A program made the position numbers and the translations under genes. Source: Acidimicrobiia bacterium (GTDB taxonomy: Bacteria > Actinomycetota > Acidimicrobiia > ATN3 > PSLF01). Taken from it: a DNA stretch of 64,000 nucleotides. The notes beneath the pieces are model-generated. The model saw only the letters and a program-made list of their open reading frames with translations. It had not been told where the DNA came from and did no database searches. The stretch lies in contig PSLF01000001.1 in the NCBI GenBank assembly GCA_040289475.1, positions 1 to 64,000 on the forward strand. Direction: 5' to 3'. Positions 19,045 through 27,512 of this stretch are shown piece by piece; within the stretch, counting starts at the first letter, position 1, and every line of letters starts with the position of its first letter.

Positions 19045-19544
19045 GCAACCTATTATGATCTGCTGCTCACGAAAACCGCCTCCTCGGCTTGTGCCAACCT
19101 TCGTGGTTTATCTACTACAAAGACGCGCAAGGCAAGGCGGGAAGCAGCAAGCGAAAAGTTATCAATGCCTCGCCATACCCAACTCGCCATGCATAAAAAG
19201 AAAGGCTCCGTCCGCCCGGACTACTGTGTCGGGAAAGCGAGACGAAACTAGTAACTAGCTGACTAACTGGCCTAGCCCCGAGAACGAACTATGTGAATTT
19301 CAACACGCGTCGATACCTCGCTCGGATTGGGTCAGAGCCACAGCGAAATCGGCTTGGAGGAAAACGGGTTTCGACAAAATCGCCTTGGACGTTGTCATTC
19401 TTGAACAAATAAAAGCTTGTCTGGGTGTACGCTAGCGTCGAGCTTTCTGCGCCACCGAGTTCGAAGCAGCGACCGCGTCTGGTCCTCACAAAACCACAGG
19501 CCGCGTTGGAACGGTAATGCAATACGGAGGGTATCAAGCAAAAC
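19045..19544. other. 500-base intergenic region between divergent genes
   Basis: This holds the upstream regions of the DMT transporter (minus) and the zinc-ribbon protein (plus). I found no convincing gene on either strand. The short CTAGTAACTAGCTGACTAAC stretch at 19249-19268 repeats CTA(G)/ACTA words and could be an operator, but I cannot name it. CGGAGGG about 15 bases before 19545 may be the ribosome binding site of the next gene. Confidence 0.4.
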
Positions 19545-20771
19545 ATGGAGTGTCCTCGCTGCGGGTTCGAACAGCATATCGGCGCAACGTTTTGTCCCAA
19601 CTGTGGGTGGCTGTTGGTCGGTGGCGAGAATCCCGACGATTTCTGGAGGATCGACAACCCTGCGATAAGCACTCTTAGAAAGACCGCAAAGAAACGGCGG
19701 CGGAAGGGAAAGGAACCCCTGGCCGACAAGCCAGTAATCGAGACCGCTGGGCAAGATCGCCAAAACGCGGCATCCGAACAAATTTCCAGCCCCCTAGCAG
19801 AGCAGAGACCAGCCAAACCCGAGAAAATAGACAAAAGCACGAGCCCCCTTGAAGGGAACGAAGGGAACGGCTCATTGCATTCGGAGTACGCCGGAGAATC
19901 GCCAGAGCCAGCAAGTAGCGACCTTCCCTCCGACCGCAGCCTCGAACAGACAACTTTCCCTCGAACCACCCCTCAGGCGGCGGCCGTCCCCCGGCATGAA
20001 GGATTCGTCATCAAGCCGCCTCGCGAGGTGGGCGTGCCTCAAATTCTCGTGCCCGCTGTGCTTTTTACGGTGGGAATCCTGCTAGGTGCTGCGCTCATGT
20101 ACATCTTGACCCCCCCGCAGCGGTACATAGTTTTGGATCCCCTGCCTTCACCGTCGGACCAACCTCAGCCAAGGCCCATTGGGGGTATCGCGGCCATCCC
20201 CGTCCCTAGAACTTCTCCGGGTCCACTGCCGATCGCCGGGCCGGACCTCTCGGCACAAAACGACCTTCGAAACGCTTTGATTGCCGAAAAGCAGCATTAC
20301 GCCAGGGCCGGACATTACACCGCGGAGCTCGAGGTGCTGCAAAAAGAAGCTCCTAATGTCGTGTGGGAGCCGGGAGTTACCCCTTCCCGACCCGGCGTGG
20401 TGTCCGTTATGGTGTGCGGCGGACCCGACCCTGCCTCGCCCCTACTCCTGCAGGCTCAAGGCCCAACCGGACGATACTACGGAATTTACGACGTGCCATC
20501 TGGTCCGGCAGCAGCGGTTTATTACGGAATGTCTCAGCAAGCCCTTAACTGTCCAAATGCTTCTCCACCTCAGGCCCCATGGATGGCATCGCTCGCGGGA
20601 TGGGGTGTCCAGCAACCCAGGGTTCAAGAAGAAATTCCCCGACCCAGAGCGCCCGAGCCCTCTCCCCCCTCAGACGAGGAAATTTTGGGAGGCAGTCCTC
20701 GCACTTCCACGCCTATGCCCGGCCCGACCAGTCCAACCACCTACCCTACTCCTCCCCTCGTTGTTGGTTAG
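19545..20771 (+). CDS. Zinc-ribbon, single-pass membrane protein with pilin-like C-terminal domain
   Basis: A 408-residue protein in three parts. Residues 3-22 are a zinc ribbon (CPRCG and CPNCG). A long hydrophilic, basic then acidic linker follows to about 165. One membrane helix lies near residues 168-190 (ILVPAVLFTVGILLGAALMYIL). The outside part contains DLRNALIAEKQHYARAGHYTAELEVLQKEAPNVVW and GRYYGIYDVPSGPAAAVYYG, the pattern of the C-terminal domain of actinobacterial type IV pilin-like proteins. Its last 50 residues are Pro/Ser-rich. There is no prepilin peptidase site before the helix, so it is not a normal pilin. I infer a membrane sensor or surface protein. Confidence 0.6.
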   Translation: MECPRCGFEQHIGATFCPNCGWLLVGGENPDDFWRIDNPAISTLRKTAKKRRRKGKEPLADKPVIETAGQDRQNAASEQISSPLAEQRPAKPEKIDKSTSPLEGNEGNGSLHSEYAGESPEPASSDLPSDRSLEQTTFPRTTPQAAAVPRHEGFVIKPPREVGVPQILVPAVLFTVGILLGAALMYILTPPQRYIVLDPLPSPSDQPQPRPIGGIAAIPVPRTSPGPLPIAGPDLSAQNDLRNALIAEKQHYARAGHYTAELEVLQKEAPNVVWEPGVTPSRPGVVSVMVCGGPDPASPLLLQAQGPTGRYYGIYDVPSGPAAAVYYGMSQQALNCPNASPPQAPWMASLAGWGVQQPRVQEEIPRPRAPEPSPPSDEEILGGSPRTSTPMPGPTSPTTYPTPPLVVG

Positions 20772-20835
20772 AACATGCCAGTTTATTGCAGCGCCGCTTA
20801 GGCTTGGACATACAGCTACCATCGCCCGAGTCGAG

Positions 20836-21000
20836 GTGCGGCTTGCTTGCGGATCCGGTATACCGAAAGAAGGCGCTAATATCGACGAGCGCCTAGCGTG
20901 GGCGAGAGCAGCGTTCGACTCCCCCCTAATGGAAAGCCAATTCAGCGCTGCCAAAAAGATGAATATCGTGGCGAAGGGTGAAGAGCATTGGCAGCTGTAG
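20836..21000 (+). CDS. Possible small protein (weak)
   Basis: A 54-residue frame from GTG 20836, containing NIDERLAWARAAFDSPLMES and ending EEHWQL. It fills most of the 216-base gap between the zinc-ribbon gene and the receiver-like gene and overlaps the latter's TTG start by 13 bases. The composition is protein-like but short, I recognise no family, and there is no good ribosome binding site. Confidence 0.2.
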   Translation: MRLACGSGIPKEGANIDERLAWARAAFDSPLMESQFSAAKKMNIVAKGEEHWQL

Positions 21001-21395
21001 TCGGGCTTGTAAAGGATCTTCTCGACCGGTCGCGCATACAGGGAATGGCGAGGGCTGTAGGCTCGAGGGTCGACTTCGTATCCAGCATCGAAGAGCTAGA
21101 GCGCGCGGATATATCAGAGGTAACGGCGGTGTTCGTGGACCTCACTGACAAAGATCTACATGGTGTGCGAGCGCCCGATGTTGTTGCCAGAATCTCTCAG
21201 GGTAAACGCCCTAAAATAATCGGATTTATAGCCCACCACGATAAGGACGGTATCTCTAAAGCCGAGGAGGCGGGTTTTGACGAAGTCCTCACAAGGGCAG
21301 CATTTTTCAGACGGCTATCAGTATTACTAGCCGAAGCCCGCGAACGCTTTTCCGGTCAGTCGCACAGGGGAGGCGCTTGCCCAAAAGACGAGTAG
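20988..21395 (+). CDS. Receiver-like (pseudo-response-regulator) domain protein
   Basis: A 135-residue single-domain protein with a CheY-like alternating pattern: strand VVGLVKDLLDRSRIQGMARAVG, strand VTAVFVDLTDKD (Asp at the phosphorylation-site position), strand PKIIGFIAHHDKDGISKAEEAGFDEVLTRAAFFRRL. The N-terminal acidic pair and the Thr/Ser and Lys of a true receiver are not obvious, so it may be an unphosphorylated pseudo-receiver. The start is TTG at 20988 following GAAGGGTGAAG. It ends 63 bases before fabI and is probably cotranscribed with it, but its function there is unknown. Confidence 0.55.
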   Translation: MAAVVGLVKDLLDRSRIQGMARAVGSRVDFVSSIEELERADISEVTAVFVDLTDKDLHGVRAPDVVARISQGKRPKIIGFIAHHDKDGISKAEEAGFDEVLTRAAFFRRLSVLLAEARERFSGQSHRGGACPKDE

Positions 21396-21458
21396 ACCCG
21401 AGAGGGGAAACCGACACTTGAGATCCCTTTGAGGGTAAGGGACGAGAAAGGAAAACGG

Positions 21459-22244
21459 GTGTTGCTGAAAGGTAAAACTCTGCTTATCACCGGAGTACTG
21501 ACCGACGACTCCATTGCATTTCACGTGGCCAAGGCTGCCATATCTCACGGCGCAAACGTCTATCTCACCAGTTTCGGAAGGGCGAGGTCGCTAACAGAAA
21601 GGTCCGCCAAGCGGCTACCTTTAGAAAACCCACCCGAAGTGTTCGAGCTTGATGCATCCGACGAAGAACATCCTGCACGTATCGCAAAGACGCTCTCTGA
21701 ACGAGGGAAAAGGCTCGACGGAGTGTTGCACGCCATCGGCTTTGCACCTCAGTCTTGTCTCGGAGGGGGATTCCTGACTGCGCCCTGGGAAGACGTTTCT
21801 GTAGCCCTACAGGTGAGCGCCTACTCTTTAGCATCGATCTCCAGAGGTCTGAAACCAGTACTCGATCCGGGATCGAGCATAGTCGCCCTAGACTTCGATG
21901 CATCCGTAGCATGGCCAATTTATGACTGGATGGGTGTAGCCAAGGCTGCTCTTGAGTCGACTGCGCGCTACTTAGCTCGCGACCTCGGGCCGCAGGGGAT
22001 CCGTGTCAACCTCATCTCGGCGGGCCCTCTCAGGACAATGGCAGCCAAAGGCATCCCCGGCTTCGATCGCTTCGGTCACCTCTGGGAAAGACAAGCACCC
22101 CTTGGATGGAACGAGAAGGATCCCTCGCCAGTCGCCGACGCGTGCGTCTTTCTCTTCTCGGATCTGTCGCGAGGCATTACGGGAGAGATCGTGCACGTCG
22201 ACGGGGGCTTCCATGCCCTAGGTGCCCCAATCGAAGGAATCTAG
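21459..22244 (+). CDS. fabI: Enoyl-[acyl-carrier-protein] reductase (FabI/InhA-like)
   Basis: A 261-residue short-chain dehydrogenase-type enzyme of the InhA/FabI group, which reduces trans-2-enoyl-ACP with NADH in fatty acid elongation. Signatures are the N-terminal LLKGKTLLITGVLTDDSIAFHVAKAA (nucleotide-binding start), ELDASDEEH, VLHAIGFAPQ and the active-site YDWMGVAKAALES, where Tyr and Lys stand at the InhA catalytic positions. SAGPLRTMAAKGI and HVDGGFHALG follow. I chose GTG at 21459, with AAAGGA seven bases upstream, because it fits the family start; the frame is open to TTG 21429. A terminator follows. With the hadAB-like gene it makes a second fatty acid elongation step in the window. 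Confidence 0.93.
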   Translation: MLLKGKTLLITGVLTDDSIAFHVAKAAISHGANVYLTSFGRARSLTERSAKRLPLENPPEVFELDASDEEHPARIAKTLSERGKRLDGVLHAIGFAPQSCLGGGFLTAPWEDVSVALQVSAYSLASISRGLKPVLDPGSSIVALDFDASVAWPIYDWMGVAKAALESTARYLARDLGPQGIRVNLISAGPLRTMAAKGIPGFDRFGHLWERQAPLGWNEKDPSPVADACVFLFSDLSRGITGEIVHVDGGFHALGAPIEGI

Positions 22245-22289
22245 ACGGCATTCTTTAGCAGCGCGACACAGCCCCACCTAGTCTGGGGA

Positions 22290-22312
22290 CGGCAGGAGTG
22301 CCGATTATTTTT
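22290..22312 (+). terminator. Terminator after fabI
   Basis: CGGCA (22290-22294), loop GGAG, TGCCG (22299-22303) followed by ATTATTTTT. A second small hairpin, CCCCA/TGGGG, lies just upstream at 22272-22288. Confidence 0.65.
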
Positions 22313-22335
22313 ACAGCGCTGTATTTGTCCGGTAA

Positions 22336-22539
22336 CTATTCAATTACCCGCACGTTGCGGGCTTCTTCGCCCTTGCGGCCCGGGCCGATCTCGAACTCCA
22401 CTCTCTGTCCTTCCTTGAGGGTGCGATAGCCCTCTCCCTGGATGTTCGAGTAGTGAACGAAGACGTCGTTTCCATCTTCGCGTGTTATGAATCCGAAGCC
22501 CTTCTCGGTGTTGAAGAACTTCACGGTACCTTCGGGCAT
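22336..22539 (-). CDS. csp: Cold-shock protein (CspA family)
   Basis: A 67-residue single cold-shock domain. The RNA-binding motifs RNP1 (KGFGFI at residues 13-18) and RNP2 (VFVHY at 26-30) are intact, and the protein starts [10 protein letters not shown] as usual. It binds single-stranded RNA or DNA and loosens RNA structure in the cytoplasm. TAGGAGAT lies about nine bases before the ATG at 22539. The 5' leader on the minus strand (22540 to about 22660) is long enough for a thermosensitive structure, as known for csp genes, but I could not identify one. Confidence 0.95.
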   Translation of the reverse strand: MPEGTVKFFNTEKGFGFITREDGNDVFVHYSNIQGEGYRTLKEGQRVEFEIGPGRKGEEARNVRVIE

Positions 22540-22801
22540 TCTTTGCTATCTCCTATCGGTCCGGGCGGGCCCCCTTGGCCTCACCAGTCCTTGAGATCGT
22601 ACATCCTAAGAAGCTCTGAGCAACAATTGATACTTTTCGGGGTGGGCAACGAGGCACCTGCTTAGGTGGGGTAGTCGGTCACGGATTCCCTTCCCCGCTG
22701 CTTTTTAGCTGTGATCCGGGCCTCTGACCCATAAACGACTCTCCTAGCAAATTGATGCAATAACGGCGAGGATACGAACACCGCAAGGGGGAGGTGTGAC
22801 C

Positions 22802-22839
22802 GAAACAAACCGTTTGCCTTTCAGAAACACCCCAGAAAC
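22802..22839 (+). promoter_or_regulatory. Putative GlnR operator upstream of amt
   Basis: GAAAC occurs at 22802-22806, 22824-22828 and 22835-22839. The last two are six bases apart, and the first is exactly two 11-base turns from the second, with TTTGC at 22813-22817 in the vacant position. Half-sites five bases long with six-base spacers are the arrangement of actinobacterial GlnR boxes (gTnAC-n6-GaAAC). The site lies 121 bases before the amt start. The rest of 22540-22960 shows only the csp leader and no other gene. Confidence 0.6.
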
Positions 22840-22960
22840 ATCGGCGGCTTAGCTTTTGAGCGGGCTCTGTGCCGAACCGAGCAGAGTGCTCGAGAAGCAA
22901 AGCGAGAAATGCTCGGACATCACAAGGTGTCGAACGAGGCCCACAAAGCAGGGAGGAGAA

Positions 22961-24226
22961 ATGCCCGCAGAATCGATAGCGATTTCAGCCGCAGACACCG
23001 GTTTCATGCTTCTATGTGCGGCTTTCGTGTTGTTCATGACGCCAGGGCTTGCCTTCTTTTACGGAGGAATGGTCCGCCAAAAAAACGTTTTTGGGATCCT
23101 CATGCAAAACTTCTTCACCATTACGATCGTGACGTTTACTTGGGTACTCATCGGCTTTTCCATAGCATTTGGGCCGGGAGGTAACGCTGCCCTAGGAAAG
23201 CTCACTTATTACCTCAAAAGGGGTGTGGGCCAGGCAATAAGTCAACCGTGGGCGGACATGTGGGGAGATAGCGTTCCTAGAATCCCCGAACTCGCGTACC
23301 TTGCCTATCAGTTGATGTTCGCCATTATCACCCCGGCCCTCATGACCGGAGCATTTGCGGAGCGCCTGAAATTCAAGGCTTTCGTTCTCATCATTGAATT
23401 GTGGTCGATATTCGTGTACGCACCCATCGCCCATTGGGTGTGGTCGCCGGAAGGGTGGCTGTTCAAGGCGGGAGCTCTTGACTTTGCGGGCGGAACCGTT
23501 GTCCACATAAACGCAGGAATTGGCGCCCTAGTGATAGCTCTCATGTTGGGGAGGAGAGTCGGATGGCCGAACTCACCCGACCTAAGACCGCATAGCCTTC
23601 CCCTTACCCTGCTCGGAACATGGATCTTGTGGTTCGGCTGGTTCGGCTTCAACGCTGGGTCCGCCATGGCTGCATCTGGATTGGCCGCTCAGGCATTTGT
23701 CAATACCCAGATAGGCGCTGCCATGGGAGCTCTTGGATGGGTAGCGGCCGAGTGGATAAAAGACAAACACCCGACGACCTTGGGCGCAGCATCTGGGGCA
23801 GTGGCGGGCCTTGTCGCCATTACTCCCGCTGCGGGATTTGTCAACGAAGCAGGTTCTATAGTCGTCGGAGTAGTGGCTGGCATAGTCTGCTACCTGGCCG
23901 TGAGCGTCAAGTTTAAGCTTGGCTATGACGACTCGCTTGACGTCGTCGCCGTTCATATGGTGGGCGGTATAGTAGGCGCCCTCCTGACGGGGGTTTTGGC
24001 GCTTGATTATATAAACCCGCTAGGTAGAGGAGTCGTTCAAGGCAACATCAAGCAGCTCGGCATACAGGCCCTGGGAGTGTGAGCCACCCTCCTTTACAGC
24101 GGCGTCGTAACGGCGATCATAGCGACCGTCGTCAAGGCACTGGTGGGCCTCCGAGTAGACGAAGAGGCAGAAACCACTGGACTCGACTTAGCCGAGCACA
24201 AGGAGCAAGCGTACGTCATGCAATAG
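22961..24226 (+). pseudogene. amt: Ammonium transporter gene with an in-frame TGA stop
   Basis: From the ATG at 22961 (GGGAGGAG just upstream) 373 residues of a normal Amt protein can be read: LFMTPGLAFFYGGMVRQKN, FVYAPIAHWVWSPEGW, DFAGGTVVHINAGIGALV, GWFGFNAGSA and VVAVHMVGGIVGALL, with the two pore histidines in HINAG and VHMVG. TGA at 24080-24082 then stops the frame. Reading on without a shift gives 47 more Amt-like residues (the last helix ATLLYSGVVTAIIATVVKAL, then LRVDEEAE and LDLAEHKEQAY) to TAG at 24226. The truncated product would lack the last helix and the cytoplasmic tail that contacts PII proteins. Recent inactivation, readthrough or a sequencing error are possible; see findings. 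Confidence 0.88.
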
Positions 24227-24607
<381 letters not shown>

Positions 24608-24611
24608 CAAT

Positions 24612-27512
24612 TTGCCCGGTCGACACAGCCGCGCCCAGCGAGCCCATGACGCAGGGCGCAAAATTCAAAAACTTCGGATCGAGCTTGCAGAGGAGCACTT
24701 TGCCCGGATCTCGGCAGCATTAGCCGATTCGTATATCGAAACGGACACCGCGGTGGGAACTGCCCTCGAGACGAGCGACGGCGTCGACCTTTCGGGATTG
24801 GCACTGTGCCGCAAGCTTTCAGATGCGACCGACACCTGCATTGAGGAAATCTTTGCTGCGGCTGTAGGAATCGACCCATCCACTGGACCTAGCGACCCTT
24901 CGAGCTCCCAAGAGACGAGTCACTCTCCCGAACGAGAAATTTCCCGTCAGATCGAGCGTTTCAGGACCGCGGCCAAAGGTTCCGCAACTCTCGTTGCTCT
25001 AGTAGCTACAGGAGGATACGGTCGAAAAGAGGTCTGCCCTTACTCCGATATCGACCTGACCATTTGTTATCTCCCTGGAGTCAAGGGAATCAAGGAAATT
25101 TCGGCGGCAATCCTCTATCCGTTATGGGACTCGGGGCTAAAAGTGGGCCACTCGGTTGTTACCCCGAAAGAGGCAGTGGCAATTGCATCCTCGGAGCTCG
25201 ACACAACCGTAAGCCACCTAGATTCTCGTCACATCATTGGTGCACCATCGCTATTCCAGGAACTTTCCGAGCGAATCGAATCTTTGGTCGCTAAGCGCCG
25301 AAAGAGAATCCTTCAGGACATCCTTGAAAAGCGAAAGAGGCGGATTAACGCTCTTCCCGTCTTCGACGGTCTCCGCTGGGGGGCAGGGTATCTGGGAGCG
25401 GACCTAAAACTCGGTTCGGGAGGCCTGAGAGACCTCTGCAGTATAGAGTGGGTCGCTAAATGCCTCGGCCTCGACCTTACCGAAGTCCTATCACCAGAAG
25501 ATCAAAAGATTCTGCTCCGCGCCAAGAGCGATCTCTTGCTTCTTAGATCCGCCCTTCACCTCTGCTACCGGCGCTCCCAGGATGTCCTGGATACATCTGC
25601 AGTAACCCGGCTGCAAGCTCGCTTCGGAGAGGTACTTGCAAAGTGCATAACTCAAAGGGCGCTCCGAGCCGCTGTTGCCACCGAAGTTTTGGTCGAGAGA
25701 AACCTGTGCCTTTTAGTAAACGATGCTAAGGCTCAAGCACGGCGGTTGTCGCCAACGATGATGTTGCCTCAGGTACTCAAAGCCAGCGCAGTATCTAATG
25801 CGAGGGTACCAGACGAAGCCTCGGGTCAGACGGCCAAACGACAGCCGACAAACGCGGATGACGCCCGAAGCCAATTACTCAGGGTTCTACAAGCTCCATT
25901 GGACGAAATACTCGAAAAAGGCCGGTTCCTCCAGGCTTACGGAATTATGCAGAAAGCCATCCCGCACTGGAAAAACATCGAAGGATTGTATCAGAGCGAT
26001 CAATACCACACCTTCACGGTCGGCGTGCACTCTTGGGCCACCCTTTCCCGCCTCCTATACGCATTCCAGAAGGCAGTCCTCGATACACCCGGAATCTGGC
26101 CCTCGATGCTTGTTGAACACCTTACCGAGCTAGCAGAGAGCGCAGATAGCGAACGAGCGCTTACCCTCAGACTTGCATGCCTGCTTCATGACATCGGAAA
26201 AGGCCTAACTGCACGAGCCTTCCGTTCAAACTCGAACTCGACGTCAGAGCATTCTTCTCACGCTAAGATCGGTTCCCACATCGCACATCAGGTAGCTATA
26301 GAGCTGGGATACAGCGACGATTCGGCAAAGCGCTGTGCCCATTTAGTCCTTCACCACCTGGTGTTGGCCGAAGCCGCCTTAAAAAGAGACTTTCAGGACC
26401 CCGCTACAGTCGAAGCAGTCCACAACGCTTTGGAAAATCCGTCACTTCTCGACGACCTATACCTACTCACCTTGGCCGATGCCTCAGCTACCGGTCCTCA
26501 GGTGTGGAACTCCTGGCGTAGGTCTTTGGTGACTCAGCTTTACATGGCGTGTCGCGCCAGACCATCCGTAGATGCGATGGGTAGGCACGCTCTCGCCAGT
26601 GCCGATCGCGACCAGATCATCGCTGAATTCGAAAACGCTTTGAGGCGGGCAGGCGTTGGGGAGTCCGTTGCCCGACACTTGTCCAAAGCATCTCCCTTAA
26701 GCCTGACGGCGTCCATAGCGTCAAGGATGCCAACCTTGGAGCTCACGGCTGCTGCTCTCGCTCGACACCTCCGAGAAGGCGGAGCGCCGGCAGTAGAAGC
26801 GCGGGACATCGGAGACAGCTACTACGAGCTTGTGGTCGTAGCTCAAGACACCCCCGGGTTGTTCGCGAAAATCGCTGGCTGTACTGCGCTCAGTAGTATG
26901 TCCGTAGTGTCTGCTCAAGCGCACTCACTAGAAACACAGCCTCGGATCGCGGTCGACTTGTTCTTTGTTCACACTCTCTCCGGCAAACTGTCCTCTGAAG
27001 AAGGACTATCGGAACTACAGAACCAGATCAGATCGGTGATCGCGGGCAAAATCGCTCTCTCCTACCGGCTCGGCCTCAAGACCACTGAGTGGCGGCAGCA
27101 ATTGGATGCGCAGGCTCGCAGAGCTGGTAGTTTCAAGGTCATGCAAGAAACGACCAAAGAACGCAAAGTCGTTTACAAGCTCGACTCGGACAAGACTGCG
27201 CATGAAGCTGCCGAGCTATCTGCCTTACGCAGCCCTCATAGCGAACCGCTCATCCACATCGACAATGCAAGCTCGAAAAATCGTACGATAATCGAGGTCC
27301 AGTCTCAGAACAGGCCGCGGCTCTTATACGACATAGCGAGGACCTTGGCGGAGTTGGGCCTTGACATTCGTGCAGCCAAGATTGCGACGTTGGCCGAGAC
27401 AGCCGCAGATGTCTTCTACGTCGTCGACTCGTCGGGGTCGAAGGTTGAAGACCCCGAGCACATTCGGGAGGTACGGAATGCACTTACTCACGCTCTTTCT
27501 TCGGGACTGTGA
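24612..27512 (+). CDS. glnD: [Protein-PII] uridylyltransferase/uridylyl-removing enzyme
   Basis: A protein of about 966 residues with the full GlnD architecture: a nucleotidyltransferase domain (GGYGRKEVCPYSDIDLTI), a helical linker, an HD phosphohydrolase domain (ACLLHDIGKG, then HAKIGSHIAHQVA and LVLHHL) and two C-terminal ACT domains (VVAQDTPGLFAKIAG; VQSQNRPRLLYDIARTLAELGLDIRAAKI). It senses glutamine and modifies or de-modifies PII. The start is uncertain. The frame is open from 24504, inside glnB; TTG at 24612 lies four bases after the glnB stop and would be translationally coupled. No damage is visible, although its substrate gene glnB is interrupted. It overlaps the MFS gene tail-to-tail by 25 bases. 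Confidence 0.92.
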   Translation: MPGRHSRAQRAHDAGRKIQKLRIELAEEHFARISAALADSYIETDTAVGTALETSDGVDLSGLALCRKLSDATDTCIEEIFAAAVGIDPSTGPSDPSSSQETSHSPEREISRQIERFRTAAKGSATLVALVATGGYGRKEVCPYSDIDLTICYLPGVKGIKEISAAILYPLWDSGLKVGHSVVTPKEAVAIASSELDTTVSHLDSRHIIGAPSLFQELSERIESLVAKRRKRILQDILEKRKRRINALPVFDGLRWGAGYLGADLKLGSGGLRDLCSIEWVAKCLGLDLTEVLSPEDQKILLRAKSDLLLLRSALHLCYRRSQDVLDTSAVTRLQARFGEVLAKCITQRALRAAVATEVLVERNLCLLVNDAKAQARRLSPTMMLPQVLKASAVSNARVPDEASGQTAKRQPTNADDARSQLLRVLQAPLDEILEKGRFLQAYGIMQKAIPHWKNIEGLYQSDQYHTFTVGVHSWATLSRLLYAFQKAVLDTPGIWPSMLVEHLTELAESADSERALTLRLACLLHDIGKGLTARAFRSNSNSTSEHSSHAKIGSHIAHQVAIELGYSDDSAKRCAHLVLHHLVLAEAALKRDFQDPATVEAVHNALENPSLLDDLYLLTLADASATGPQVWNSWRRSLVTQLYMACRARPSVDAMGRHALASADRDQIIAEFENALRRAGVGESVARHLSKASPLSLTASIASRMPTLELTAAALARHLREGGAPAVEARDIGDSYYELVVVAQDTPGLFAKIAGCTALSSMSVVSAQAHSLETQPRIAVDLFFVHTLSGKLSSEEGLSELQNQIRSVIAGKIALSYRLGLKTTEWRQQLDAQARRAGSFKVMQETTKERKVVYKLDSDKTAHEAAELSALRSPHSEPLIHIDNASSKNRTIIEVQSQNRPRLLYDIARTLAELGLDIRAAKIATLAETAADVFYVVDSSGSKVEDPEHIREVRNALTHALSSGL

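Noticed and set aside
22856-22960. Longer N-terminus for amt starting at 22856
   Set aside because: The extra 35 residues are hydrophilic and unlike Amt proteins; GGGAGGAG directly before 22961 fixes the start.
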